A stretch of DNA of 64,000 nucleotides from positions 1 to 64,000 of the forward strand of contig JAQGBZ010000272.1 of assembly GCA_034687125.1 (NCBI GenBank). Direction: 5' to 3'. This stretch comes from Neelides folsomi (Eukaryota; Arthropoda; Collembola; Neelipleona; Neelidae). The position numbers were made by a program, and so were the translations under genes. The notes beneath the pieces were generated by a model that made no database searches, was not told where the DNA came from, and saw nothing but the letters and a program-made list of their open reading frames with translations. This document shows positions 1 to 13,100 of the stretch, piece after piece. The stretch's first letter is position 1; each line of letters begins with the position of its first letter.

Positions 1-3000
1 AATAATAAGTTCCGCGGAAAATCTCAAATTTTTTAATTGACATTTTATATTTGAACAAGTTTACACTAAAATAAATCAAAATTTATAGGGTTGATGCATT
101 TGATAGGATTTCATTCATATAAAAAAAACTAGAAATATAAGTGAAACGACAGAGTAAATGTGACCATCACAAGTGGTGTAAATAAAAAGTACCGTCACTG
201 TACATGCGATCTAAACCACATAGTATATTAAGTATATTATTCAAGTGGATATTTTTACAATCTAATCCAATGATATCATTGAATGATCATGTAATAGAAA
301 ATGTGAATCAAATTGTAGGTATAGAGAGAATATTAGCAATACATTAATCTTTATTAAAATGGTTTATAGCTTGCTGGCACGAGAGAAATGATTGAGACTT
401 GATTGAATATTTTTCATGCCTCCGAGGAGGATTTAATTAAACTTGCTAGTAGAGGCGAACAACCGAAAATTTAATATAATCATCGTGAAGTTATGGAATC
501 ACAATAGTTATCGTATGATATCATTAGTTAGCTTGTGGGAGCATGAAGAATAATGGGATCCACAATGGTTTGGGAAAGGTGGGAGAGGTTGGGCATTATG
601 TTCTCATAGATTGAGATTCTGTTCGTGGAGGCGGTGAAGTCAGCGAGTGCAGGGAACTCAAATACACGTCAAGGGTAACACAGCAAGGCGTAGAGGAAAA
701 ATTCGCAAAAAACATTTCACTTTGCCTAATAGCCAATTGAGGATGTGTGTGTGTTTTTTTGATCTATCCTTTAAAAGCCGTTTGTAATCTCATCGTTATT
801 TACATACTTACTTTTATCCATCTCTTGGTATTATCACCACAAAATAAAAATCTACACGTACAGCCACGTAACTATTTGCATATGCCAAAGTCAAGTAGCA
901 TCCTTAAACCTTATCACACGTTAAATAATTAATACTGAACTATTAAGCTCAAAGGTTAACTACTATATATACAATATTACTTTTTATTTAAAACCACAAT
1001 ATATTCAAAGATTTTTACTCATCTTGGTGCTTATATAAGACCGGTATAAATATTGTGTACTTACCATTGTACTTTTATTGAATGAAAAAAGAATATCAAA
1101 ATGGTATTTTATATGAATTTATATAAGTTTACCATTTAAGATAACGAAAGCTTTTAAGGATATCTCATTGTACACAAAGTTTATTGTCTTTGAGTTACTT
1201 AAATTGTCATTAAAAGGCGAGGGTTAAAAATTGTGAGAAATTCCGAGACAGATCTTTATGCTTTATTTAAACTCAAGGTATCAAATGAGACGAGTGAGAT
1301 ATTTTTATGTTGTGTGCGTGTGTGCTGAATTCTAGTGATGATGTCTTGTGTACATTGTTATAGTCTGTCGGGTCGGAATATGTATATTTAAATCCTATAT
1401 ATATAGAGTATCTGTTTGTATGTACAAAATCGGCGGGATAACACATTTGACATTGTGCTCAAAATTGCATGTGTGCCAAAAGCAGAGTGGAATCTCCTCG
1501 TCACCTCTGGGCAACCTCTACACACGGGGTAAAGGAACACACATGCACACACTCATACATTAAACCACACACGTTCATCATACCATACCATACAATATTA
1601 CCTTTTCCCCGTTTACGACTCCGAACTTTTCCCCTTTTTTATCATGTGATTTTATCCCCCCTTCTCCATGTATTGATCTCAATGAAAAAGGGTTGCATGA
1701 GTAATGAGTATGCAAAGGTGATCGCATTTACCATTCAAACCGCATATGAAGAATGTGCCGCGACTTTAAAACTTTGTCGTTTTATCCCTCTTTTTATCAT
1801 TATCATTATCATACAAGGGTATATTCCTTGGGTATATTCAACTTTTAAATATTTCCATACAAGTTGAGCTCAATCGCCAATCCAGACGGTGTATTATCAT
1901 GATTCAACCGCAAACTTATTTAAGTGATGTGATAAAAAGCCTAATCTCGTATAAGTAAAAATTATGACTTGAACCATAGTTTATGCCCTTATATAAAATC
2001 ATTACTTTATTACTAAAGAATAAGATTACCTTGTATGGAATTGTTATTTTATAGAATGGTATAACAAGTTGAGAAAGTGTGTGGATTATAAAATACTTTT
2101 CTATTGGATTGGATTGTTATGAATTTGCTTTATAATGTACTTCACTTTGTATAATAAATGTTAAGCAAGGTAACCACCTACGAAGTGTATGTATTGATTG
2201 TATAGTACAGGTGTGAGTCAAAAAGTAAAGGAGCCTTAACCCTACTTTAGAATTCATTATTCAAGTGTCTGTATACAAACACCTGGCGTTCGTTTGTTTC
2301 TTCTCGAGTCAAAACAAAGGAACTGAGGAATTATTTAACTAATGGAAAGGTACGGAGAAGTAAAGAGGAACAAATTGAAACTTCACCTGCTTTTCTTTTG
2401 TTTACACCGACATCAGCCGCGTTTTCATTTCTAAATAAATTTACTTACCTAATGTGTCCCTTCTGCATCCTGTACATGTATCACCTTCAAACTCATTACA
2501 TTTTATACAGTTTTCATTCACAAACAAGATTGTTAATGTTCCTTGTTACAAGATAAAACGAGGATCAATTTCATTTATTACAATATCAAATATTGTACTT
2601 GTTAAATGACATTTCCAAAATGTCAGAATTTCATATTTATCCCAGCTGTGGTCATACGAGTATTACATGCAGTATAAATCCTTTATGGATGGAAAATGAA
2701 GGGGAGAAGGAAGGAAGTGCGAGGGCAATTCAAGATCAAGACCGTCCTTCCCCCCAAATAACATAGAATGAGTAACCTTTGCGAAATCCAATAATCTTTC
2801 CTCACAAACATACAATTTATCAATCTCCCAATGTAATACATACTTCAATATACGAGCACAAGTACACGTATATTGAAGGGGGAAAGCCCAATGTTTTATT
2901 ATATGGATAAAACCCATTGGGTTCTATTGAGAAGAAATGCGGATATGAAAAACTTACTAAAAGTGATTTTATAAACAAAGGTTAAATGATGGAAACTTAA

Positions 3001-6000
3001 GACTCCAATGGTATGCGTCCGCATAAGAGTTATTTGTTATTTTGTTTGTATTTGCTAAATAGCACGTGATTTTTGGTTTAAAGATCAACCTTATAAATGG
3101 CTTATATGCAAAAATACAGTTCTGTTGATTATTAAATCTTACGTGTAAAACCGCTTATATGAATCATGAGATTATTTAATAAGTACATTCTGTATTTAGT
3201 TGCATAATCGTATACTTAAAATCTTAAGCGTAAGAAAATAAAATATGTTAAATATTTCTGTAATAAGGATCAGATCAAAGTAGGTATTCTATCTGTATTT
3301 TAATTCTATCATTATTATAATAATATATTTTATTGCAATATGTATTTCTAAAGCATAAGATGGAGTTTCTCAAAATATTAATTATATGAAGATTGGCGGA
3401 AGGAGGGTGAATTGAATGAGAATGTTGTGGAATGTAATCTATTCTATTCGTACTACTGCATTCCTTCCCGTCTCTCCGCCAGTCCGCCTTTATTACATTC
3501 AAGAGAGGTTTGAGGATGAATGCGTACAGGAGGAGAACTCGTGTTTGCAAAAAGGGCGCCTCGGGGGATGAGAAGAGTGCAGAAGGCGAAGTCCGTCCCA
3601 TCCCATCACTTGCTCTCAGAAACGATTCCAGTGACTCACGAAAACCTTGAAAAGTTCATTACCTACTCACAGAGGAGAGGCATTTGGCGGACAAGAAACC
3701 GAGCGAGCAGACTCCATTTGTATACATACAACATTTCTGCAATGTCTCACGTTCGCTATATTCCTCCCCTGAATCATTGGCTTTTTATACCAAGACACTC
3801 ATAATTCCAATATACCTTAAAGTTACTACCTATACCTTATATCCAAGCTCATTTCTCACACTATAATTATCTGTCTTATAGAATGAATTTGCTCTCTTAT
3901 ACCATATAATTATAAGGTATATTCTTCAATATCCACGTAGTGGTTGGACATTGGGTTGTAATATGGTAAATGATGTACTTAGGAGAATAATTCGAGAATA
4001 AAGTTTACCAATTACGAACCATTCCCTGACTCACCTTCGTTCATAAAGGAGAAAAAGGTTGTTTTGTTTATTTAAAGATTAAAGGGATGCATTTGTATAG
4101 TGAATGTATAAGTACCTAAATTATCCCATTGTATACTACAGCTATATTATTTATGTATCTTAAACATGCTCATATTAAGGTACTTGTGTACCTAAAACAT
4201 TTGCTGTATAATAAAGTTTGCAATTTTCAAAACAAGAGAAAGGAGTAACAATATTTGTAAAATATATAAAATTATCATCACCAAATGCAGAAATAAAGAA
4301 AATATAAAACAAATAAAAGAATACTAAAATATTTGATGTTTGGTTCGTAATGTTGATAGTTGAGAATAATTTTCGTCAAAAGCCATCAATCAATAAAAAG
4401 GCATTTATTGCTATTATTATACGGAATTTAATTATCCCATGTTAGCAATTGGTAAAAAGGATCTCAAATCTCATCCTATAAATATTCCACAAGGTTTTTA
4501 CAATCAAAGTTTATAAATAGGACTCCCTGTATATCGGACAATCATTTGATAATATTTTATATAATGGTTATAAATAGTGTTTATTATTGACTTGTGCAAA
4601 AAATCATTCATTTTTATGCATGGGGTTTATTCATTTATTTTGCGAATCAAATTCATTGATTCTTTAAACTTCTTGAGTGTCAAGATCAGAGATTGAACTT
4701 TATGAAGTTTGTCCAATCCATTGAAAGTCATAAGTCATAACAAAAATAAACATTAATAGATGCTAAAAATATGGACGTCGATTAAGGTGATTCATAATAG
4801 GTTGAATTATTTCAAGGTCTTGACTGATTGTACAATGGCAAAAACAATACAAAGCAATTTAGATTGGATTATTATGAGCTTGTCATGCAATTACTTTGAT
4901 ATACCTATTGGGCTTGTGAAGTAGTTGACAATATTATGAATTAAATATTGTTTTTTATACACTTTACATTTTAAGTCATTTGAAATTCAAATAAACCGAT
5001 ATTATTTCCTGTAGAAATTATTTGCGGGTGACATGACATTCGATTGCCCGGTCAAGTAACATGATTCAATTCTCAATAATCTTCTCAAATGGAATAGAGT
5101 ATAGTTAGCTTTAAAAAAAATTGACCAAATTTTCATTAGGGCTATCAAATCTATTTTCAAAATTCCATTGACAAGATAAGCAAAATAATAATCAAATATG
5201 TAAGGTTTATACGTAACATTTATATTTTATTTACATTAAGGTGCCAGGTGCTTACAAATTAGTAGTTGCATAAAGCCATAAAAACGTCTTAAACGACAAT
5301 AAATGATATTCTCAATCATGTGCTTTCAATCTTTTCAAATGTATTCCCCTAATCCCTTAATTGATATTTTCCAACATAAAAAACAAAAGAATCATTAAAT
5401 CCTCGTTAGAAATGAATTAATACTTCTTTTTATAAAAACAAAAATGTAAAACCCGAAGTAAAAAGTCATTCAATAAATTATTCGTGTAAACTAGTTTACT
5501 TACTTTGTAAAATAATCAACTTTAGATGATTTACCTTTTAAGTTTCAGGTTTGTTAGTAAACCCAAGTAAACCGTAGTTTGACCAAGGTGGTTAAGGTCA
5601 ATCTAAAAGTCAATGGTTCTGTCGGCACTTTTCAAATCCACTGTAAAATGATTTCTTTCATTAAGACTCCAACTCCGGAACTTGGAGATCAGATAAAGTC
5701 ATTTTCCTCTCTCTCACTATTGATGTCGTAATTCTCATAATGGGCATTATCGGTGATGTAAAAAGTTCTTCCTTTGATTATCAAGATGGTAATTTTGATC
5801 CTTGTCGGTGGCAGACCGGAAGGAGAATTGAAATAACAAGTAACTTTTAAAGAATTCTCTTCTAATTTAATTTGCTTCACTAACAGTGTACGGATGTACT
5901 AATGAAAATCAGAGATTATGATGGTATGAAGTTACTCGTTGCAAACATTATTCTTTTATCGCTCATCTAATTTTCTCTATTTACGCTTGATAACGTGGAT

Positions 6001-6554
6001 AATTTATGGAGTATTCAGCTTTTTATCCCGTAATGTAATTAAAGCTTAAACTTTCGTTACGTAATACGAGTAAATATTTTTAATTTTTCAAAACAAACAT
6101 TGAATAGAAAAGTATGCAAATGCATATGAGTAATAAGACACTTATTTACTATGATTTATTATTCTTGTGTATTATGTATAGTAAATTGGGAATTATGAAT
6201 GAATAATATTGATTGTTTATTGTTTATATTACTAAATGTAATAATTAAAGTATCAATTATTGTTAATGATCAATGATAATGATCAAATACGCAGAATGTT
6301 TTATTATTTTATTATTCTATTAGAACTTTAAATGACGTTTATCTCTTTCATAAAAATATTTTTGTTTACTTCTTGCACTACTCTCCTCTTCTCCAATATG
6401 ACTGATATGACTCAATATCAAATATCACAAGGTATTTAAATTCAATTTTTATTATTTAACAAACTATGTATTTATTTTTTATTGAAGGTCATCATAATAT
6501 TTACTTGCAAGAACATAAATTAAACAAATATTAGTAGAGCACTTATATTTTATT
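1..6554. other. Gene-poor intergenic region
   Basis: No multi-exon gene could be built here. The sequence is mostly AT-rich and non-coding, with short CA-rich stretches and a TCATTA-like microsatellite near 1795-1812. A more GC-rich island lies at about 3400-3720 and contains short open frames on both strands that I could not connect into a gene. One isolated exon-like frame near 5.7-5.9 kb is listed separately. The region may contain the 3' end or regulatory DNA of a gene to the left of the window, but nothing shows this directly. Confidence 0.6.
5689..5879 (-). CDS. Possible orphan terminal exon (unrecognised)
   Basis: A minus-strand frame begins right after a CTGTTAG splice-acceptor-like sequence (phase 1) and runs about 63 residues to a TGA. 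Its composition looks protein-like: alternating hydrophobic and polar residues (for example IKITILIIKGRTFYITDN) followed by an acidic tail. I do not recognise the family. No convincing upstream exon was found between it and the BPHL gene, so it could be the last exon of a gene with a long intron, a decayed gene fragment, or chance. The sequence just past the stop (ACTCCAACTCC type) resembles a similar stretch near 36.08 kb, which hints at a dispersed repeat. Confidence 0.25.
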
Positions 6555-7921
6555 TCATGACAGTAGAAATGGTTCAACAAGAGAAATAAATTCATCGGGG
6601 TATCTTAAATGAAGATTGTGCTTTCCCTCCTTCATCAAATGGAGTCTATTTAAGCAAATATAAAAATTAAACAGTTATAATCTTAACTATAATCCAAATG
6701 AAAAAGTAATATTTAGAAGTGTTTTATTCAACGGTAACTTGAGATTACTTTGAGTTTTTGATGTTTTGATTTAAATACTCTGCATGGTATAATCCAACCA
6801 TTGGATCTTTCACACCATGGACAATTAACGTAGGGCATTTGATTTCTTTCAAATCCTCTTTGCAAAGGTCACCTCCATTTTTATATATTTCTTGAAACGT
6901 GTCAACCCAAGCGCCCCAACATTTTCTGAAATAATCTTCTCCGTACATTTCAATCATAGGAGCTTTCATTTTAGCCGACCATGTATCAATATCTTTAACG
7001 CCTAAATTCACATCAAATTAAATTCAATTAACCTTAAATGCACAAAAGTAGGTTTGTATGGATTGTAAAGCTAGTTATATTATTGTTTTATTGCAATTCA
7101 TTTACTTAAAGGTTAATTAAATTGACCCTGAGCATAATTAACATACTTTTGTACATTTCTGCATCTTTTTCATCAACATAAGCGTTCGCACCCCAAACAA
7201 CTAGTTTTGTGACATTTGAAGTATAAAGTGAAGAAAGTACGAGTCCTGTTATCCCTCCGTCACTCCATCCAAGAATAGAGAATTTATTATATCCGAGTTT
7301 CTGAAATAATAAATAATTTAACTATATAAAAAATGGTACTTACAATTTAGCCTTTTTAAAATGGTCATAAAATGGCATTTTTTAAATTAATACCCTCATA
7401 AGAGCTTTCGCAACTTGAGCATCAAACTGAAAAAATTTTGCTCCTTGTGAAAAATCTCTATTCGGTGGACGACTTTTGCCATATCCAGGAGGATCCCATG
7501 CGATTGTTGTAAACTTTTCTTTGTTCATTTTATCCAATATTGGTCTGAAATCCGTGTCAATGCTTCCTATAATAAAAACATTTTTAACATTCTCGTTTCA
7601 TTATTAAAACATCTAAATTACCAATTACAAGAAAAATTGAACTGAACAAAGAAAAACGGTAAGAGTCAAAAGGAGTCAAAATGAGTGAAAGCAGAGGGAA
7701 GGTCTTAGAGGCGGAAAAGAATGTTTGTTACCTAATGCCCCAGGAAGACACAGAACTGGATGTGGACCATTTCCAACTCTCTCAAAGTTAAGTTGCAAGG
7801 TGAGGACATCTAATTTCTCTTGAGCTTGAACAACTTGACTTTGCGAAATATTTCGCCTTCCTTTTCCTCTTATTCCTAAATTCTCTAACACTGTTAAGAT
7901 TCTCGGCCCTTGGCGAAACAT
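6555..7921 (-). CDS. BPHL: BPHL-like serine hydrolase (valacyclovir hydrolase family)
   Basis: Alpha/beta-hydrolase related to human biphenyl hydrolase-like protein, a mitochondrial alpha-amino-acid esterase. Five exons: 7732-7921, 7394-7566, 7147-7300, 6749-7001 and 6555-6645 (joins phase 1, 0, 1, 2), giving about 286 residues against 291 in human. The N-terminus is basic and Ser/Arg/Gln-rich with no acids for the first 14 residues, as in a mitochondrial presequence. GWSDGG carries the nucleophile Ser134. HGVKDP supplies Asp238. GKHNLHLR in the short last exon supplies His266, so the catalytic triad is complete. The last exon is only 91 nt and has no start codon, so an open-frame scan makes the gene look truncated before the catalytic His; the GTAATC donor and ATAG acceptor restore it. 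AATAAA on the minus strand abuts the stop. The substrate in this animal is unknown. Confidence 0.93.
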
Positions 7922-8360
7922 CTCTGCTTAATTTTTGTATATAAAACTGAACTTAATAAATGCAGAGGAGTCCAGTCCTCTGGTCCGGTTAGTTTTGTTT
8001 TAACGAAATTGATATTAATGCAAATTCTGTATATTTCTTTCCTTTCCAACCCGAGCAAGAGATAGTTGAATGGATGCCTCATTGGGAATTATGATAGTTT
8101 TATGACGGTTTATTTAATTATGCATATGAATTAATCAACTATAATAATTAATGATTATTTAAGATAAAATGATTAAGCGTTGAATTTCAATTTTATATAT
8201 TTTATTGTATAAATGCAATACGTAACAATATAACTAAAACGACTTTTTATAAATAATTCTCAGACAAATTAGACAGAATCATAGTAGTGTAATTAGGACC
8301 ATTACAATATAAAGGACTTAAATGATTTAATTTACAGTTTTATTACTCTCGATACTAAGC
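7922..8360. other. Intergenic spacer BPHL - MRPL15
   Basis: About 440 bp between two minus-strand genes. It must hold the BPHL promoter and 5' UTR and the MRPL15 3' end. An AATAAA on the minus strand (plus-strand 8201-8206) lies about 155 nt past the MRPL15 stop. The open frame near 7894-8082 has no splice or homology support. No TATA box was assigned. Confidence 0.6.
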
Positions 8361-9525
8361 TCAATTTTTATAATAATCTAATAAGAAGGGATCCTTTGGC
8401 TTGAGGATACATTTATCCCGCATGTTAACAACCCATCCTGGTTCTAATCCAAAGAATAATTGTCTTGGGTCTTTCCTCCTTAAGAGCATTTCCTTTTTAG
8501 GATCTTTGTTAAGATCCGGAAGAACGTATCCGTATTTCTGAGCTAGCACAAGTCTTTCTTCTGCAATTTTGTCAGGGTCTGCCAAATATCCTCGAAATTT
8601 CGGGTCAGAATAATATTCCATTGCATCTTGAGGAGGAATCATTCTTTTGGGGATTGGGCTTCCACTATTGAAAAACTTCTCAGCATCAACAGCAGCGAAC
8701 AAGGAGTCAACATCGTAATAAGCAGTTGTGATTGTTCCACCGGCTCTTTCAACAGCGGCGATTACTGCTTCAGTGGCCCATTGGACTTCAATGTTAATTT
8801 TTGCTTGAAAAATGTCAGCGCCCTTTAAAATTATAGAAAGGTTGAATGATTAAGATTAAATTAAATTAAAACTATTTAATTTAACTATTTAAACTCATAA
8901 AAGTAATTCTCACGTCAAGTGTAAGATGAAAGCCAAAATGTCTTTCATAAGGATGAAAAGTGTAAATCTTTGTATTTGCCAATGCAATTATGTCAATTGG
9001 TTCTTCGGGATTGATTCTATTCGTGTCGATTAGAAGTTGAAGCTGATGAAGACTTATTGGAGGATATTGTCTTTTTAAACTGAAAAGGGTTCACAATGCA
9101 ATTACGAAATTACGATACTAATTTTGTTAAACTAATAAAATAATGTAATTTTTCTTACTGATGATTTTTATAGTAAGGTTCATAAGGAATTGTTAAGAAC
9201 CAAGGTCTTTGCTTCCAACTTGTATTGTCATATCCAAGTTTGGGATATCTTTGCCTTTGGACGGGTCCTTTTTGTGGATGCCCATAGAGTTTTCGTCCCA
9301 AATACCCTCGAAAATACTATAAATGTAATATAATAATTAGTAAATTCATACTTGATATAAATATATCTAAATTATTTGGATATATTAATTAATTTTGAAT
9401 CTTTATCTTTTACTTACTCGATCTTTATGAGGAGCACCGGGATTCGGTTGTAAATTGTTTAATGCAATCCTTGGCAAAGTCCTGATTAAATTCAATGCCC
9501 GATCGGTTCCACTTTTCAATGCCAT
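8361..9525 (-). CDS. MRPL15: Mitochondrial large-subunit ribosomal protein uL15m
   Basis: Structural protein of the mitochondrial 39S ribosomal subunit. Four exons: 9418-9525, 9159-9316, 8914-9079 and 8361-8822 (phase 0, 2, 0), about 297 residues against 296 in human. The start reads MALKSGTDRALNLI and then LNNLQPNPG, matching the family's N-terminal LxNLxPNPG segment. The middle contains FRGYLGRKLYGHPQKGPVQR and SLHQLQLLIDTNRINPEEPI, equivalent to the family's L-x-x-L-I-D-L-G-R-I-x-P motif. The last exon carries the L15-type GADxF...VxWATEAVIAAVERAGG block followed by the animal mitochondrial C-terminal extension, which ends in DPFLLDYYKN. The gene is divergent from CSE1L, with about 600 bp between start codons. 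Confidence 0.95.
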
Positions 9526-10124
9526 TTTAAATCTACAATGTAATTAGCCAACAAAGTGCTAATTTGCTTTTAAAACTAACAAAATTTTAATATTCTGTAG
9601 CAAAATGGTGATTTTAGCTGATTTGCACGACTTCAATTCGGTCGGCAGAATATGAAGAAATACAGGAGTTTAAATGTCGCGACATGAATTTCCCCCGCTT
9701 ATCTGCTTGAAAGAAAGACGTAGCAATTTTCGCTCGCTTACATTTGCATTGACCGGTGGTTTACGTCTTTTGCTTCAAAAAGGTAATTGTAAATATTTTA
9801 ATTGCATAATTAACTTCATTAATTCGTAATTAACTAAAGCTACATTTATATGATAGTAATAATTAAGAATATAATATTTGAGCAACTTGACAAAAGGTGA
9901 AAGCGTATTATTGTTAATGTGAAGATATAAACGGTCAAATTGACCGGACCAATCTCCTGTTTGATCCGATCTGGCTAACAAATTCGCAGTTCACTTATAA
10001 TTTTTAATGATAAATATTAAGTAATAGCTTAATTAATTAACGTATTCCATACGCTTTCATTTATTATTTTCATATAATAATATTTTTATCGTTTGTCTGA
10101 TTGTCTGTCATTAGATCAACCATC
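9526..10124. promoter_or_regulatory. Divergent promoter region MRPL15 / CSE1L
   Basis: The 599 bp between the MRPL15 and CSE1L start codons must contain the start sites of both housekeeping genes, which are transcribed away from each other. The part nearest MRPL15 is less AT-rich than the rest and contains TCGCGACATG near 9678. No TATA box is evident at the expected spacing for either gene, which fits housekeeping promoters. The minus-strand open frame at 9775-9981 has no splice signals or recognisable similarity and is treated as non-coding. Confidence 0.5.
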
Positions 10125-13100
10125 ATGGCGAATTCAAATGAAAGTATTCAAGTTTTGGCCCAGTATCTTCAACAGACCTTGAGCCCCGATGTCACAGCCC
10201 GAAAAACTGGTAAAACTTACTTTGTATTGTAGTTCATTAAATGTTTATTTATTCTTTGATAGTTGTACAATATTAATGAGTAGTTTAATTAATGTTAATG
10301 GTCACTATTATGATTATATTTCATTATTTTAGCTGAAAAATATTTGGAGTCTGTTGAAGGAACAAAAAATTACTCCCTTCTGCTTTTGAGTGTTATTGAT
10401 CAAGAAGGGATTGATCCAACTATCAGAATTGCAGGAGCCATCACCTTTAAAAATTTCGTCAAGAGAAATTGGAAAATTGTAATTATATAATGATTTATAA
10501 ATATTTTGTAATATTTAAATATAATCACACGAATCATAATTACAAATATTGGTTGATATATTACCTATATTATTTTATAAGTGTGTATATTTTATTATGA
10601 CTTTTATTCCCTTATAGCAAGAGGATGCCGACATAATAAATAAAATCCATGAAGAGGATCGAATCACAGTTAAACAATTGATTGTGAATTTGATGCTTAA
10701 ATCGCCCGAGTCCATTCAAAGACAATTGAGTGATGCCATTCAAGTAATCGGGAAAGAAGACTTCCCTGCTAAATGGCCGAATCTTTTGAAAGAAATGGTT
10801 TCAAGATTCGGATCAGGTAATTAAAGATCCAAAATATTCGATTGTAATTTATAACTTTGCATTTTCCAATAGGCGACTTTCACGTAATTAACGGAGTTCT
10901 TCGAACTGCTCATTCAATTTTCAAGAGATATCGCCACGAATTTAAATCGAATGAACTTTGGATGGAAATCAAATTTGTTCTTTCTGAATTTGCTCCACAT
11001 CTTACGCAGTTGTTTCAAGTATGTTTTAAATTATTCTTCTTCCAATACATTCAAATAATTTAATTATCAAAATAAAACTAATTAAATTATTTTAAAGGCT
11101 CTCATAAATTTGGCCAACCAACACGAAAATAGTAAAGATGCAATCAAAATCATTTACAACTCTCTGACTCTTGTGGCAAAAATCTTCAATTCTCTCAATT
11201 TTCAAGTGAGCAATTTATTCAAAAACATTCGTTATTCTATTGAATTTATAATCTTATTGTTTATTTATTCAGGATTTACCGGAATACTTCGAAGACAACA
11301 TGAGCATTTGGATGGACAACTTTCACCTTTTGCTTTTAAAAGATAATCCCTTGCTTAAAACAGCCGTAAGTTTAAAATACATTCGAGTTGTGACAGTTTA
11401 TCATATTACAAATATTTGTGAGATATAGCGATATTTGTATAAGGATGCAATGAGATAATAAAAGTCAAATTTTAATACAGGAACATGAAGACGCTGGCTT
11501 ACTTGAACAACTTAAATCTCAAATTTGTGATAATGTGGGAATGTACGCTCAAAAGTACGATGAGGAATTTTCTCCTTTTCTTCCCACTTTTGTCACTGAC
11601 ATCTGGAACTTGCTTGTTACGACTGGAAATGAACCAAAATATGATTTGGTATTATATAATTTTTTATCATAAAAATTTTAATCTCCCCATAATGAAATGA
11701 AAAAAAGTAATTGATCATAATGCATATTAATTAAATTATATTAACAGCTTGTGAGCAACGCAATTCAATTCTTGGCAATGGTTGCTGACAAAGACAAGTA
11801 CAAAACTCTCTTTGAAGATCCAAATACACTCAGCAGTATTTGCGAGAAAGTTATAATTCCCAATATGGAATTTAGAGGTTTTTTGAATATATTATTATTT
11901 AATTATATTGAAGTCTTCTGTTATAATTCCTGTTATTTTCATAAGCAATGACTAATTAAAATTTTTTATAAGGTTCCGATCAAGAATTGTTCGAAGATAA
12001 TCCAGAAGAATATATTCGAAGAGACATTGAAGGCTCTGATGTTGACACGAGGAGACGAGCAGCTTGTGATTTGGTGAAGGCTCTCACTCGCCATTTTGAA
12101 AAGCAAATTACGGCAATTTTCGGTCAATATGTTGAGGTATGATCTACTCTTATATTAATATATGTTTATGTACTCTACTATTATATTTGAATGTTAGTTA
12201 TTTTACTTTACTTTAGCTTAATAGTGATTAACGATAAGGTCATGATTTACAGGCCATGTTAGCGAAGTACAAACAGAATCCTCAGTTCCATTGGCGTAAT
12301 AAAGATGCAGCAATTTATTTGGTCACGTCGTTGACTGCCAAGGGTCAAACTCAGAAGCACGGAATTACACAAACGAATCAACTCGTCAACTTGTTTGATT
12401 TTTACCAGAATAATATTCTTCCTGATCTTACAGGATCTAATGGTAAAATACGTTCATTTACATTTAAATAAATAAAGTATATTTAAATATCTTTTTATAT
12501 CAATTGTTTTTGATTACTTAATATAGTGAACGACCTGCCTGTGCTAAAAGCCGATGCTATGAAATTCTTGATGGTTTTCCGTAACCAACTTTCTCACCAG
12601 GCAATAAAGGATAGTATTCCTCATCTCATTCGTCACATGATGGCCGAAAGTCCTGTTTGTCACACTTATGCTGTTTGCACATTTGAGAAGATTCTTCTCA
12701 TTAAGAACAGCGATAATTCTGCATTGTATGTCTATAAATTTCAAGCGTTTGTTAAAATTTTAAAGAATATTTATATGGATCGTCTTAATATTTTTTAACT
12801 TTAGGATAAATGATACTCATCTCGCTCTTTGCATCCACGATTTACTATCTAATTTATTCTCAATTCTTGGAAAAGAAGCATCCAAAGAAAATGAATATGT
12901 GATGAAAGGTAATTTAGAGAAATGCTAAAAATTGTTTTATCATATTAGTTGTATTATCTAACAATTAAGTTACTTCAATACCTAATATTTAAAATTCTTT
13001 GATTTATAGCGATAATGAGATCTTTCTCGACACTACAAGGAGGAATAATTCCATTCATGGGTCAAATTCTTCCAAAACTGACCGAAATTTTAATCAACGT

